Below are positions 40,321 to 48,168 of a stretch of DNA of 53,910 nt, piece after piece; position 1 is the stretch's first letter, and each line of letters opens with the position of its first letter. Source of the stretch: JBFWUW01 sp050247075 (GTDB taxonomy: Bacteria; Planctomycetota; Planctomycetia; Pirellulales; JBFWUW01); contig JBFWUW010000053.1 of NCBI GenBank assembly GCA_050247075.1, positions 1 to 53,910 of the forward strand. The letters run 5' to 3'. The position numbers and the translations under genes are program-made. The notes below the pieces were generated by a model that was not told the DNA's origin, made no database searches, and saw nothing but the letters and a program-made list of their open reading frames with translations.

Positions 40321-42048
40321 CTAGGAAATGGTCTTGGCGGCTGGCTCGACCTTGACGGGCTGGGCGTCGAACAGCTCGCAAACCTTGCGGACCAGGGGGT
40401 GCTGCGAGGTCTCCAACAAGTCTTGCCGTGAATTGCTCGCCCTTTTTGGTTCCTCCGCCCGTGCGGTTTCGCCCTCCGTCGGCTCCAGCAGCATGAACTC
40501 CAGGCGGATCGGGCCGCCGGTGACTTCCGCCAGGGCTTTCTCAAGCTTGGCGGCCTGATCGGGTCGCTCACAGAACGACTTGCTCTGATTATACTGCGCG
40601 CGGAAACTAACCACCAGACGATTTGGCGCAGGAGTTGCTACGACATCCGACAGCGATGCGTGCTGTACCACCATATCTGACATTCTGGCAAGGACTTGCT
40701 GCCAGATGTCTGACACGTTCTTGGCCGACATCGGAGTGGAAATATCGTCGTTTTGGGCAGCGGACTCTCTGGTGTCCGCCGTCAGGCCGGCTGGCTCAGC
40801 GTTTTTTTTTACTGAGTTGGTTGAATCCACGGCATTGGCTTCCGGGCCAGCCATCCTGGGTGGTGGAAGAGAAACCGGTCCCCCTTCTCGCAGTTGGCCC
40901 GCCAGTGTGGCCAGACTTTCCAGGTCGTCCAGCCGGGCAATGCGGATAAACGCCAGTTCCGCCAGCGTGCGGCGGTGGGTCGAAAATCGCAGCCGGTTCA
41001 GCGTTTGATCCAGAATCTGCATCACCGCCAACACGGTTTCCACCCCTAGCTGCCGGGCTGCGGCCTGAACCTTCTGCTGTTCTTCTCCCCAAGTGTACAA
41101 GTAGCCGTCGGGCGACGCGCCAACCGTGGCCACCATTACGTCGCGATAGTAGCCCAGCAATTGGTCCAGCAACTGGCCCACATCGACCCCTTCGCCCAAG
41201 GCCCGGTCCAGTTCCACCAATGCCTGGCCGGGCTGGCGATTCGTGAGAAACTCCACCAGTTTTCCCAACCGGTCGTTGCCCGCGGTCCCCAGCATGGCGT
41301 GGACGTCGCCCACGGAGATTTTTTCTCCGCCGAACGATAGCAGTTGTTCCAGCAGCGACTGGCTGTCACGCATCGAGCCGGCAGCGCGGCGGGCCAAGAT
41401 TTCAATGGCCTCTTGCTCGATCTCTACCCCTTCGGTGGCGGCGATTTGCTTCAGCCGGTCGGCGATCGACGACGTTTGAATGCCCGCGAAGTCGAACCGC
41501 TGGCACCGCGAGAGGATCGTGATGGGGATCTTCTCGGGCTCGGTGGTGCAGAAGATGAACTTTACATGTTCGGGCGGTTCCTCCAAGGTCTTCAACAGAG
41601 CGTTGAAGGCCTCTTTGGTGAGCATGTGGACTTCGTCGATGATGTATATTTTGAACCGCACCCGGCTAGGCCGAAAGTTCACGTTCTGGCGCAACTCGCG
41701 CATTTCGTCGATGCCGCGGTTGCTGGCACCGTCAATTTCCAGAACGTCAACATCGTCGCCCGCGTTAATGCTTTGGCAGACATCGCATTCGTTGCAGGGC
41801 GTGGGCGTCGGGCCTTTCTCACAGTTCAGTGCCTTGGCCAGAATACGAGCGGAAGAGGTCTTGCCCACACCGCGCGCGCCGCAAAACAGATAAGCGTGCC
41901 CCACCCGATTGGAGTTGATCGCCCCGCCCAAGGCGCGGCCGACATGTTCTTGGCCAATCAGTTGCTCGAAGGTCTGCGGGCGATAGCGCCGGGCGACGAC
42001 GGTGTATTCGTTCTGCGTATCGGAGCCGGAAACGGTGTCGGTGGCCAT
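40321..42048 (-). CDS. dnaX: DNA polymerase III subunits tau and probable gamma
   Basis: A 575-residue clamp-loader ATPase. Walker A GARGVGKTS is at 57-65, zinc-binding Cys at 76, 85, 88 and 91 (PCNECDVC), the Walker-B region is IDEVHMLTKEAFNALLKTLEEPP, and SRC is in ILSRCQRFDF. Domain III follows to about residue 370, then a Ser/Asn-rich linker and a tau C-terminal part. At codons 413-416 the message has nine A's (40810-40802). Adding one A gives a stop after 417 residues, losing one gives a stop after 421, close to the 431-residue E. coli gamma. The ATG at 42048 is preferred over upstream frame extension. Confidence 0.96.
   Translation of the reverse strand: MATDTVSGSDTQNEYTVVARRYRPQTFEQLIGQEHVGRALGGAINSNRVGHAYLFCGARGVGKTSSARILAKALNCEKGPTPTPCNECDVCQSINAGDDVDVLEIDGASNRGIDEMRELRQNVNFRPSRVRFKIYIIDEVHMLTKEAFNALLKTLEEPPEHVKFIFCTTEPEKIPITILSRCQRFDFAGIQTSSIADRLKQIAATEGVEIEQEAIEILARRAAGSMRDSQSLLEQLLSFGGEKISVGDVHAMLGTAGNDRLGKLVEFLTNRQPGQALVELDRALGEGVDVGQLLDQLLGYYRDVMVATVGASPDGYLYTWGEEQQKVQAAARQLGVETVLAVMQILDQTLNRLRFSTHRRTLAELAFIRIARLDDLESLATLAGQLREGGPVSLPPPRMAGPEANAVDSTNSVKKNAEPAGLTADTRESAAQNDDISTPMSAKNVSDIWQQVLARMSDMVVQHASLSDVVATPAPNRLVVSFRAQYNQSKSFCERPDQAAKLEKALAEVTGGPIRLEFMLLEPTEGETARAEEPKRASNSRQDLLETSQHPLVRKVCELFDAQPVKVEPAAKTIS
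40760..40779 (-). other. Hairpin downstream of the dnaX A9 run
   Basis: GCGGAC-loop-GTCCGC, a perfect 6-bp stem with an 8-nt loop, begins 22 nt after the A9 run on the coding strand. It could modulate slippage or RNA polymerase pausing. This is inferred from position only. Confidence 0.35.
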
Positions 42049-42181
42049 GAAAGGGGATTCGCTCCTGCCAGAGGATGCCCAGCGGCCGATTCTGGGACAG
42101 GGTAAATCGTTCGGCCTGATTTGACCCGGCAAACAGCCTGTGAGATGTTCCCGCCGCGCCTGTTGCAGGGCCGCGGCGTCG

Positions 42182-42277
42182 GATGAGAGACCCACCGCAC
42201 AAAGGGATGACCATTTAGGGCTGCTTGCGTTAGCACCTGACCCGGTTCACAGCTCCCCATTGCGGGGGCCTCTCATC
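42182..42277 (-). ncRNA. ffs: Bacterial small signal recognition particle RNA (4.5S type)
   Basis: About 96 nt. The ends pair perfectly (GATGAGAG with CTCTCATC), then GCCCCCGCA pairs with TGCGGTGGGT around one bulge, GGGGA with TCCC, and GAACC with GGTC. The SRP domain is unmistakable: GGGTCAGG-TGC-TAAC-GCA-AGCAGCCC, the Ffh-binding symmetric loop (TCAGG opposite AGCAG) closed by a UAAC tetraloop of the URRC type. It guides Ffh to nascent membrane proteins. It lies 133 bp upstream of dnaX in the same orientation, as in B. subtilis, and has its own promoter at 42320-42348. Exact ends are inferred from pairing. Confidence 0.92.
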
Positions 42278-42319
42278 GGACGCCGCGAGCGGCCCGCCAG
42301 ACTCCTGCGCTTCGGGGCA

Positions 42320-42348
42320 ATCGTATCACACGCCGAACAAGTGGTCAA
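42320..42348 (-). promoter_or_regulatory. Promoter of the SRP RNA-dnaX operon
   Basis: Minus-strand TTGACC (42348-42343), 17-bp spacer, TACGAT (42325-42320). The predicted start near 42313 leaves a 5' leader of about 36 nt to be trimmed from the SRP RNA. The same transcript could continue into dnaX-ebfC-recR. Confidence 0.65.
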
Positions 42349-42373
42349 AGACCCCAAAAACAGCCAATATCGG

Positions 42374-43654
42374 CTACTTCAATCGCGCGTCGGCAAAGTC
42401 CAATATCCGCAGCCAATAATCGCGATTGAGTTCGTGCTTGCTGTCTCGGCGGTACTGTACCAGTTCGCCACAACTTTCGGGCGTAATAGGCTCGTCGCCG
42501 TGCAATGGCTCATTCCCCACCAGCCCGCGAGCCCCCAGGAATTTGTAGACCCGGTCGGCGGCTTGCACGGCTTTCCAAGCGTTGTCGTAGTTGGCCCAGG
42601 TGTCTTGGTCCCCCTCCGTGTCCATCAGCGGCCGCGGGGCCACCAAGGCAATCAGCAAGTGTTGGTCGATCGGTAAGCGGTCCTCGCGGCCGTCGAACTG
42701 AGGAAACGTATCGCTGAACCAATGGGGAAAAACCCGATTGATCCGTTCAATCGTCTCTTGGTCATTTTCGCGGCTGAGCGCGCAGCCACCCGTACCCGAT
42801 TGGTGCGGTACAACCAGGGCAATCCGTTCGTCGAACGCTCCGGCCAGCAGCGCCGTCTTGCCCAAGCGCGAATGGCCAATGGCACAAACACGCTGGGCAT
42901 CGATATCGTCCGCCGACACCAGGTAATCAACGGCACGCGACAAGCCCCAGGCCCACGCCGCGATCGTTCCCCAGTCGCGCGGGCCGGGTTGTGATTGACC
43001 CGGCTGAAAGTAGTGCGGGTGAACGCCGTCGGTAAAGTCGGGCCGGTCGGGATCGATGTCGCCATTGTAAAAAGTCGCCAGGGCGTAACCGCGGTCGATC
43101 AAGGTTTCGGCGCACCAAACATCGACATCGCTGCCGCGAGCTTCCTCGGTGGCCCGGTTATCCACTACGCCTTTCCGGTGCGGGTACATCCAGACCGTCG
43201 GAAGGGGAACCTCGGCGTCCTCGGTGACAGTATGATTGCCGCCAAAATTCAGGCCGACAAACACGGGGACCGGTCCCGATTTCTTGTTGGGAACGATCAC
43301 CAGCAAATGGATCGGAGGAGTGCCATCGGGACCGAAGGAGATGGTAACTTCGCGCTTGGTAGCCTTGCCGCCGAAATAGTCCGAGCTGACTCGTTCGATG
43401 TTGGACTTGACTTCCTGGGGTGCCGCCGGCATGTAACCGTACATGTAGTGCTGAAAGAGTTGTTTCAGTTCCGGCCGCCGCTGTTTGGCCCATTGTTCCG
43501 GCGTCGAGACCGGCGTGCCGTCCAACATCACCAACGGGTCGGGCAATTCTCGGCGGACGGGCAATTCGTCGGGCCGCGGAAAGTTCTGCGCGCCAGCCGG
43601 CGAAGCCAAGAACCAGCAGCCCATCAACAGTAGCGGAATAGTAAACGGTCTCAT
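42374..43654 (-). CDS. Secreted CE15-like (glucuronoyl) esterase
   Basis: A 426-residue alpha/beta hydrolase with a signal peptide (1-22: FTIPLLLMGCWFLASPAGAQ). The nucleophile is Ser262 in GHSRLGK, which matches the GCSRxG element of CE15 glucuronoyl esterases apart from His for Cys. VVPHQSGTGGCALSR and the Arg/His-rich region DQHLLIALVAPRP are further CE15-type features. CE15 enzymes cleave ester bonds between lignin alcohols and glucuronic acid in xylan, and bacterial members have broader range. It fits the polysaccharide-degradation theme. The gene lies just upstream of the SRP RNA, with a promoter in the 96-bp gap. Confidence 0.82.
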   Translation of the reverse strand: MRPFTIPLLLMGCWFLASPAGAQNFPRPDELPVRRELPDPLVMLDGTPVSTPEQWAKQRRPELKQLFQHYMYGYMPAAPQEVKSNIERVSSDYFGGKATKREVTISFGPDGTPPIHLLVIVPNKKSGPVPVFVGLNFGGNHTVTEDAEVPLPTVWMYPHRKGVVDNRATEEARGSDVDVWCAETLIDRGYALATFYNGDIDPDRPDFTDGVHPHYFQPGQSQPGPRDWGTIAAWAWGLSRAVDYLVSADDIDAQRVCAIGHSRLGKTALLAGAFDERIALVVPHQSGTGGCALSRENDQETIERINRVFPHWFSDTFPQFDGREDRLPIDQHLLIALVAPRPLMDTEGDQDTWANYDNAWKAVQAADRVYKFLGARGLVGNEPLHGDEPITPESCGELVQYRRDSKHELNRDYWLRILDFADARLK

Positions 43655-43676
43655 GCGAAGGTTCCTCTGGCGAGTT

Positions 43677-43748
43677 GTAGGAGGCGTTTTCAGCGAGCCG
43701 ATGGTAGCAGTATTACACGCATCAATCGGCGATGGAATCGCCTCCTAC
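43677..43748. repeat. TAGGAGGCG inverted-repeat element (copy 3)
   Basis: Arms GTAGGAGGCGTTTTCAG and GGCGATGGAATCGCCTCCTAC can pair imperfectly around a loop of about 30 nt. It is the same family as 23166-23233, and the right arms are identical (ATCGGCGATGGAATCGCC). It lies in the 120-bp gap between the AarF and CE15 genes. Confidence 0.7.
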
Positions 43749-43774
43749 AGGCAACAACCAGGAGGCATGCCGCC

Positions 43775-45457
43775 TCACCCGCGGCGGTCCAAATGGCCGG
43801 ACTTGTTGATGGCACGAATCAGCCGCAGTCCAATCGCCAGGCTCAGCGAGCAGCCGGCTCCGCCCAGCAACGACAAATCGTTGGCCAGCCCCCACGGCAA
43901 ATTGATCAAAGGGGGGACTTTGTAACTTAGCAGAAACGACGAGCCCAAGAACAAAGCGCTGGCCAGCATCCCCAACACCAGCCGATTGACCGATGGCTCC
44001 AACCCTCGATGGTCGAGATGCATGTCAAAGCGGCCGGTCTGCACCTGCTGCAAGATATCGATGATTCCGCGCGGCAGGACTTCGGCCACATGTTCCAGTT
44101 CGGTGTACAGCCTGCCGAGTTTCCGCAGGTGCCTTGTCGGTGATAGCCGTTGCAGCATCAGCCGCGACTGGTACGGCTCCCAAACCTCGGCCAGGCTGAA
44201 CTGGGGCGAAACCAGCCGGGCCGTTCCTTCCAGCATCACCAGCACTTTGATCAACAGCGCCACGCGGGCCGGAAGCATAATCTCGTACCGCCGAATAATC
44301 TCCACCAGTTCGTTCAGCGCACCGCTGACATCAAAACTCTCCAACGATTGATGCGAGTAATGAGCCACGAAGTCCGTGATGTCCAGGCTCAGCGAGGCCG
44401 TGTCAAGGTTCGAGGGCGTGGAGCCAATTCTGGTGATGATGGATGTCAAATGGGCGGCGTCGCGGCTGGCGACCGCCAACAACATGTCGCCCATCTGTTC
44501 GTGCAGCCGCTCGTCGATACGGCCAACCATGCCAAAGTCGAGCAGGCCAATCACTCCATCTGGCAACAGTACGATATTGCCCGGGTGCGGATCGGCGTGG
44601 TACAGCCCATGCATGAAGATCATTTCCAAGAACAACTGCGCACCCCGCCGGGCCACGGCGTCTAAATCCTGGCCATCCGCGACCAATTGCGCCTTGTCGC
44701 TCAGCCGGGTTCCTTGCAGATATTCCATGGTCAGCACGCGCGACGTGGAGTACCTGGGCTCGGCTTTCGGCACATGGACCTTGTCGTTCTTGGCAAAGCT
44801 CTTGGCAAACTGCTGCATATTTCGCATTTCGCGGGTGAAGTCCAACTCGCGCAGCAGCGTGCGGCGAAACTCGGCCGCCATAGCCACCGGGCGATAGTTG
44901 TGGAACTCCGGCAGTTTCTCCGCAAGCTGCGCCAACCCGGCCAGGATGTCGAGATCGACGCGAATCTTGCCTTCAATGGCCGGGTGGCGGACCTTGACCA
45001 CCACTTCGCCCCCCTCCTTAAGCCGCGCCCGGTGGACCTGGCCGATTGAGGCCGAGGCCAGCGGTTCGTCGCGGAAATCCGCGAACAATTCGCTGATCGG
45101 CAGGCCCAATTCCGACTCGATCGTGGCCCGCACCGATTCGGAAGAATCGGCCGGCGCGGCGTCTTGCAGTTGCCGCAGTTCCGCCGCCAGGTCGATGCCA
45201 ACCATGTCGGCCCGCGTGCTTAGAACTTGCCCCAGCTTGATGAAGGTGGGGCCCAGTTCCGTCAGCGCCAGGCGAATGCGCGTTTCGCGAGTTTGCTTGG
45301 AGAGGGCCTCGCCATCGCTGTTCTTGATGAATTCCTTGGCGAACCGCAGGTCGGAATTGCTCAACCAATCGGCCAATCCGTACTTGCTCAGGACCGAGAT
45401 GACCTCGATCGAGCGGTTCAGATTTCGATAAATCTGTGGAATGGATGTCAGTTTCAT
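43775..45457 (-). CDS. AarF/UbiB (ABC1) atypical kinase
   Basis: A 560-residue protein with the ABC1-family KxGQ motif (FIKLGQVLSTRADM), A-rich loop (PLASASIGQVHRA), catalytic lysine region (VVVKVRHPAIEGKI), HADPHPGNIVLL and DFGMVG. Two C-terminal transmembrane helices (about 495-550: LVLGMLASALFLGSSFLL, SLLGGAGCSLSLAIGLRLI) anchor it. Members support ubiquinone synthesis or other lipid/quinone functions and are ATPases rather than classical kinases. It is co-transcribed with the phosphotriesterase-like gene, 22 bp upstream. I cannot tell which quinone pathway it serves. Confidence 0.92.
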   Translation of the reverse strand: MKLTSIPQIYRNLNRSIEVISVLSKYGLADWLSNSDLRFAKEFIKNSDGEALSKQTRETRIRLALTELGPTFIKLGQVLSTRADMVGIDLAAELRQLQDAAPADSSESVRATIESELGLPISELFADFRDEPLASASIGQVHRARLKEGGEVVVKVRHPAIEGKIRVDLDILAGLAQLAEKLPEFHNYRPVAMAAEFRRTLLRELDFTREMRNMQQFAKSFAKNDKVHVPKAEPRYSTSRVLTMEYLQGTRLSDKAQLVADGQDLDAVARRGAQLFLEMIFMHGLYHADPHPGNIVLLPDGVIGLLDFGMVGRIDERLHEQMGDMLLAVASRDAAHLTSIITRIGSTPSNLDTASLSLDITDFVAHYSHQSLESFDVSGALNELVEIIRRYEIMLPARVALLIKVLVMLEGTARLVSPQFSLAEVWEPYQSRLMLQRLSPTRHLRKLGRLYTELEHVAEVLPRGIIDILQQVQTGRFDMHLDHRGLEPSVNRLVLGMLASALFLGSSFLLSYKVPPLINLPWGLANDLSLLGGAGCSLSLAIGLRLIRAINKSGHLDRRG

Positions 45458-45479
45458 GGGTGGGGCGGCCCGAGCGCCA

Positions 45480-46601
45480 TCAAAACGCCAGCACGCGGCG
45501 CGGATTGTCGATGGTGATCGTGCGAATGGCCTGGTCGGTCAGGCCCGCGTCCCGCAGCGCCGCCGGCAGTTGCTTGCTGACGATGGTGAAATCGGCCTCG
45601 TTGGCCTGAAAGCCATCCACCGGCTTGTCGGATTGCGTGTACTTTGTGTAGAGGTAAGGGACATGGTCGTGCCCCACCAGGACTTGCTCGGCATGACCGG
45701 CGGCAACTAGCCGCTGAATTTGCCGCGCGACCTTCTGGCAAGAATACTTGTCGCCTCCCACGCGGTCGAACTGCACGTAGCAGCCCAGTCCGGCAATCTG
45801 CAGATGGGCCTGGTCGGCCTCTTCATGCTTGCGGTCGTCCATGTTCCCTTGGTGGCCAATGATGCACTTGTCCGGGGCAACGCCCAGCGAAAGCAGCAAT
45901 TGCGCTTCCTCCACACCACCGCCGTCGGTGGTGTGGGTGGTGATCGGACACCCGGTTTCGCGGCTGGCGATGGCGGCCGCCTCGTGGCAGCGCCGTTCGC
46001 TGGGCCGCAGCCAGGTGCTGGTGGCAACCTTGATGATGCCGGGCTTGATATCGGTGAACCGCTCGCCCCAGCTTCCCGAGGGGTCTTCCATCCCCTCGGT
46101 AATCTCGCGGATGTAGAGTTTGGCCAGCTTCTTGACGCCATCGGGGTCAACCGTCCACTTTACGGCCCAAGGATGTTGCGGTGCCATGGCTTCGCACCAA
46201 AAGCCGGTGCAGCCGATAAGGTACACCGGAATCCGCCTGGCCAGATCGGCCAGCAAATGTGGGTATCTTCCCACGCGAATGGGCGTGCATTCCACGATGG
46301 CACCCATTCCGTCTTGCGGATCGAGCGAATCGTGAAAGGCCTTCAGTTGGACCGCCGTGGCGGAAAGCATTTGTTCGCGGATCGGTTCAACGTCCGCGGC
46401 GGGTGTTTCGTAAAGCTCCGACCAATCGACCAGCGGAGCGTGTTCGTGCATGAGCGTCATGCCCAACCGGGCCGGATCGACCGGCCCTAACACCGTGCGG
46501 ACCATCTTGCCATCCGACTTGTCCGCGGCGACGGCGGCATGCGGGTACGCCGCCGCCAAACCCAATGCGGCGGATGCCCCCAGAAAATCCCGACGATTCA
46601 T
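45480..46601 (-). CDS. Tat-exported phosphotriesterase-family hydrolase
   Basis: A 373-residue TIM-barrel metal hydrolase. The N-terminus MNRRDFLGASAALGLAAAYP carries a twin-arginine signal. Active-site ligands line up with phosphotriesterase: His52 and His54 (LMHEH), a carboxylated lysine Lys191 (GIIKVATST), His223 (TTHTT), His250 (IIGHQGN) and Asp312 (VGHDH). Phosphotriesterase-like members are often lactonases, so organophosphate hydrolysis should not be assumed. It is the first gene of the pair with AarF, and 120 bp separate it from the upstream M20 peptidase. Confidence 0.88.
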   Translation of the reverse strand: MNRRDFLGASAALGLAAAYPHAAVAADKSDGKMVRTVLGPVDPARLGMTLMHEHAPLVDWSELYETPAADVEPIREQMLSATAVQLKAFHDSLDPQDGMGAIVECTPIRVGRYPHLLADLARRIPVYLIGCTGFWCEAMAPQHPWAVKWTVDPDGVKKLAKLYIREITEGMEDPSGSWGERFTDIKPGIIKVATSTWLRPSERRCHEAAAIASRETGCPITTHTTDGGGVEEAQLLLSLGVAPDKCIIGHQGNMDDRKHEEADQAHLQIAGLGCYVQFDRVGGDKYSCQKVARQIQRLVAAGHAEQVLVGHDHVPYLYTKYTQSDKPVDGFQANEADFTIVSKQLPAALRDAGLTDQAIRTITIDNPRRVLAF

Positions 46602-46721
46602 GCGATCACCTGAAAAATGGACGATTGCAATACCGGGTTCTAGTTTAGCAGCGCCATTGGCGCAAAGCTAAAGCGGAATCACAACATCCAAACAGGGCAT
46701 TAGGAAAGATCGCCGCCGTGA

Positions 46722-47924
46722 TTACCGTTTGGCCAGACCTTCACGGCCAAATTGGTACAACACGTCGCTGGCGGTTTGCAATTCCGCCAACGGCAGCCAT
46801 TCGTCGCAGGTGTGCGCCTGGTCGATGGAGCCAGGTCCAAAGACGATCGAAGGAACGCCATCCAGGGCGATCTTGGAAGCGTCAGTGCCATAAGGCACGC
46901 CAATTTGCCGGCAACGGCCAACGATGGAGGTGGCCACCGCGGCCAGGCGGTCGGCGACGGTCTTGTTGTCACCGTCCGGCAGGGCTACGCCGCGCATGAA
47001 CGGCGGCTCGTGATCGACCTCAAAGTCAATCCCCGGGGCACGGGCCACGTAGTCCACAACCTGCTGAAAGGCGGCGTCAATGTCCTCGCCCGGCAGCAGT
47101 CGGCGGTCGATCTCAATCGTACACAGGTCGGGCACGGTGTTGACGCTGATGCCGCCGGTGATCGTACCCACCGACAGCGTGGCGTTGCCACACAGGCGAT
47201 GGGGTGGAATCCTCGGCGCGACTTCACGCTGGTAGCTCTCCAGCGCGGCCAGCACCTTCGACATTTTGTAGACGGCATTCTCGCCCAGATGCGGCTGCGA
47301 ACTATGGCAGGCCCGGCCGTGCGTGCGCAGCTTCCAGCGTAGGCAGCCTTTGTGGGCCGTGACCACATCCAGACTAGTTGGCTCGGCCACCACGGCGGCG
47401 TCGGGCTGCCGCGGAATGATGGTCTTGGCTCCGCCGGTCCACATCTTTTGCAAAGCGGTGGCCCCCGTAAAGCCATGCTCCTCGTTGACCGTACAAGCCA
47501 GCACGATGGTGGGCCGGCCAGCGGGGCGCTCTTGGGCCAGCCTGGCCAGCGCACCCAACATGGCTACCATGCCCCCTTTGATATCGCACGAACCGCGGCC
47601 GTACAGGCGTCCATCGTGAACGGTCGGCGTCCAAGGCGGAATGGTCATGCCGTCCACGGGGACGGTGTCCTGGTGGGCCTCAAATAGCAGAAGTTCGCCT
47701 CCTTCCTCGGGAGGAACGTCGCCATCCACCCGCGTGAAGATATTGTCGCGCAAGTGATCGACGGTCTGCCGCTCGCTGGGCAGGCCCAATCGCTGGAACA
47801 GCTTTTCCAAGTATTCCGTGACGCGATACTCGTAGAACTCAGGGCCGCTCACGTCGCGGCCCATCGGATTGACGCTGGGGATCGAGACTAATTCGCTAAG
47901 CGTTTCGACCAGATCGAGCGACAC
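46722..47924 (-). CDS. M20-family peptidase/deacylase (ArgE/DapE-like)
   Basis: A 400-residue zinc hydrolase. Ligands and catalytic residues are His84 and Asp86 (FEAHQDTVPV), Asp114 (GRGSCDIKGG), Glu148-Glu149 (TVNEEHG) and the later AEPTSLD; a dimerisation domain follows (about 175-290). It resembles ArgE, DapE and acetylornithine or succinyl-diaminopimelate deacylases, with the substrate not predictable. I chose the GTG at 47924 because AGGAG lies 6 bp upstream. An alternative TTG at 47951 would add nine residues. Confidence 0.85.
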   Translation of the reverse strand: MSLDLVETLSELVSIPSVNPMGRDVSGPEFYEYRVTEYLEKLFQRLGLPSERQTVDHLRDNIFTRVDGDVPPEEGGELLLFEAHQDTVPVDGMTIPPWTPTVHDGRLYGRGSCDIKGGMVAMLGALARLAQERPAGRPTIVLACTVNEEHGFTGATALQKMWTGGAKTIIPRQPDAAVVAEPTSLDVVTAHKGCLRWKLRTHGRACHSSQPHLGENAVYKMSKVLAALESYQREVAPRIPPHRLCGNATLSVGTITGGISVNTVPDLCTIEIDRRLLPGEDIDAAFQQVVDYVARAPGIDFEVDHEPPFMRGVALPDGDNKTVADRLAAVATSIVGRCRQIGVPYGTDASKIALDGVPSIVFGPGSIDQAHTCDEWLPLAELQTASDVLYQFGREGLAKR

Positions 47925-48168
47925 GCGTGGCTCCTGCAAGAATGGGTACAAGGTTGGTGAGTATGCCTTTCAACAGGCGGCATTCTATCGTCTGCCGCGG
48001 GCCGATGCACGCGGCGGCACTCTGGGCCCGCCGCCGGGCCTATTGGTTGCTTGTCTCTTCCGGCGGATACGGCTAGTTTATAGTGGAGAGCAAGGTGGCC
48101 TCCGCCGCCCGACAAGACCGCGGAGGCCGCGGTTTTTTCTGCCCCGCTTCTATCCGGAGTATTGCCGC

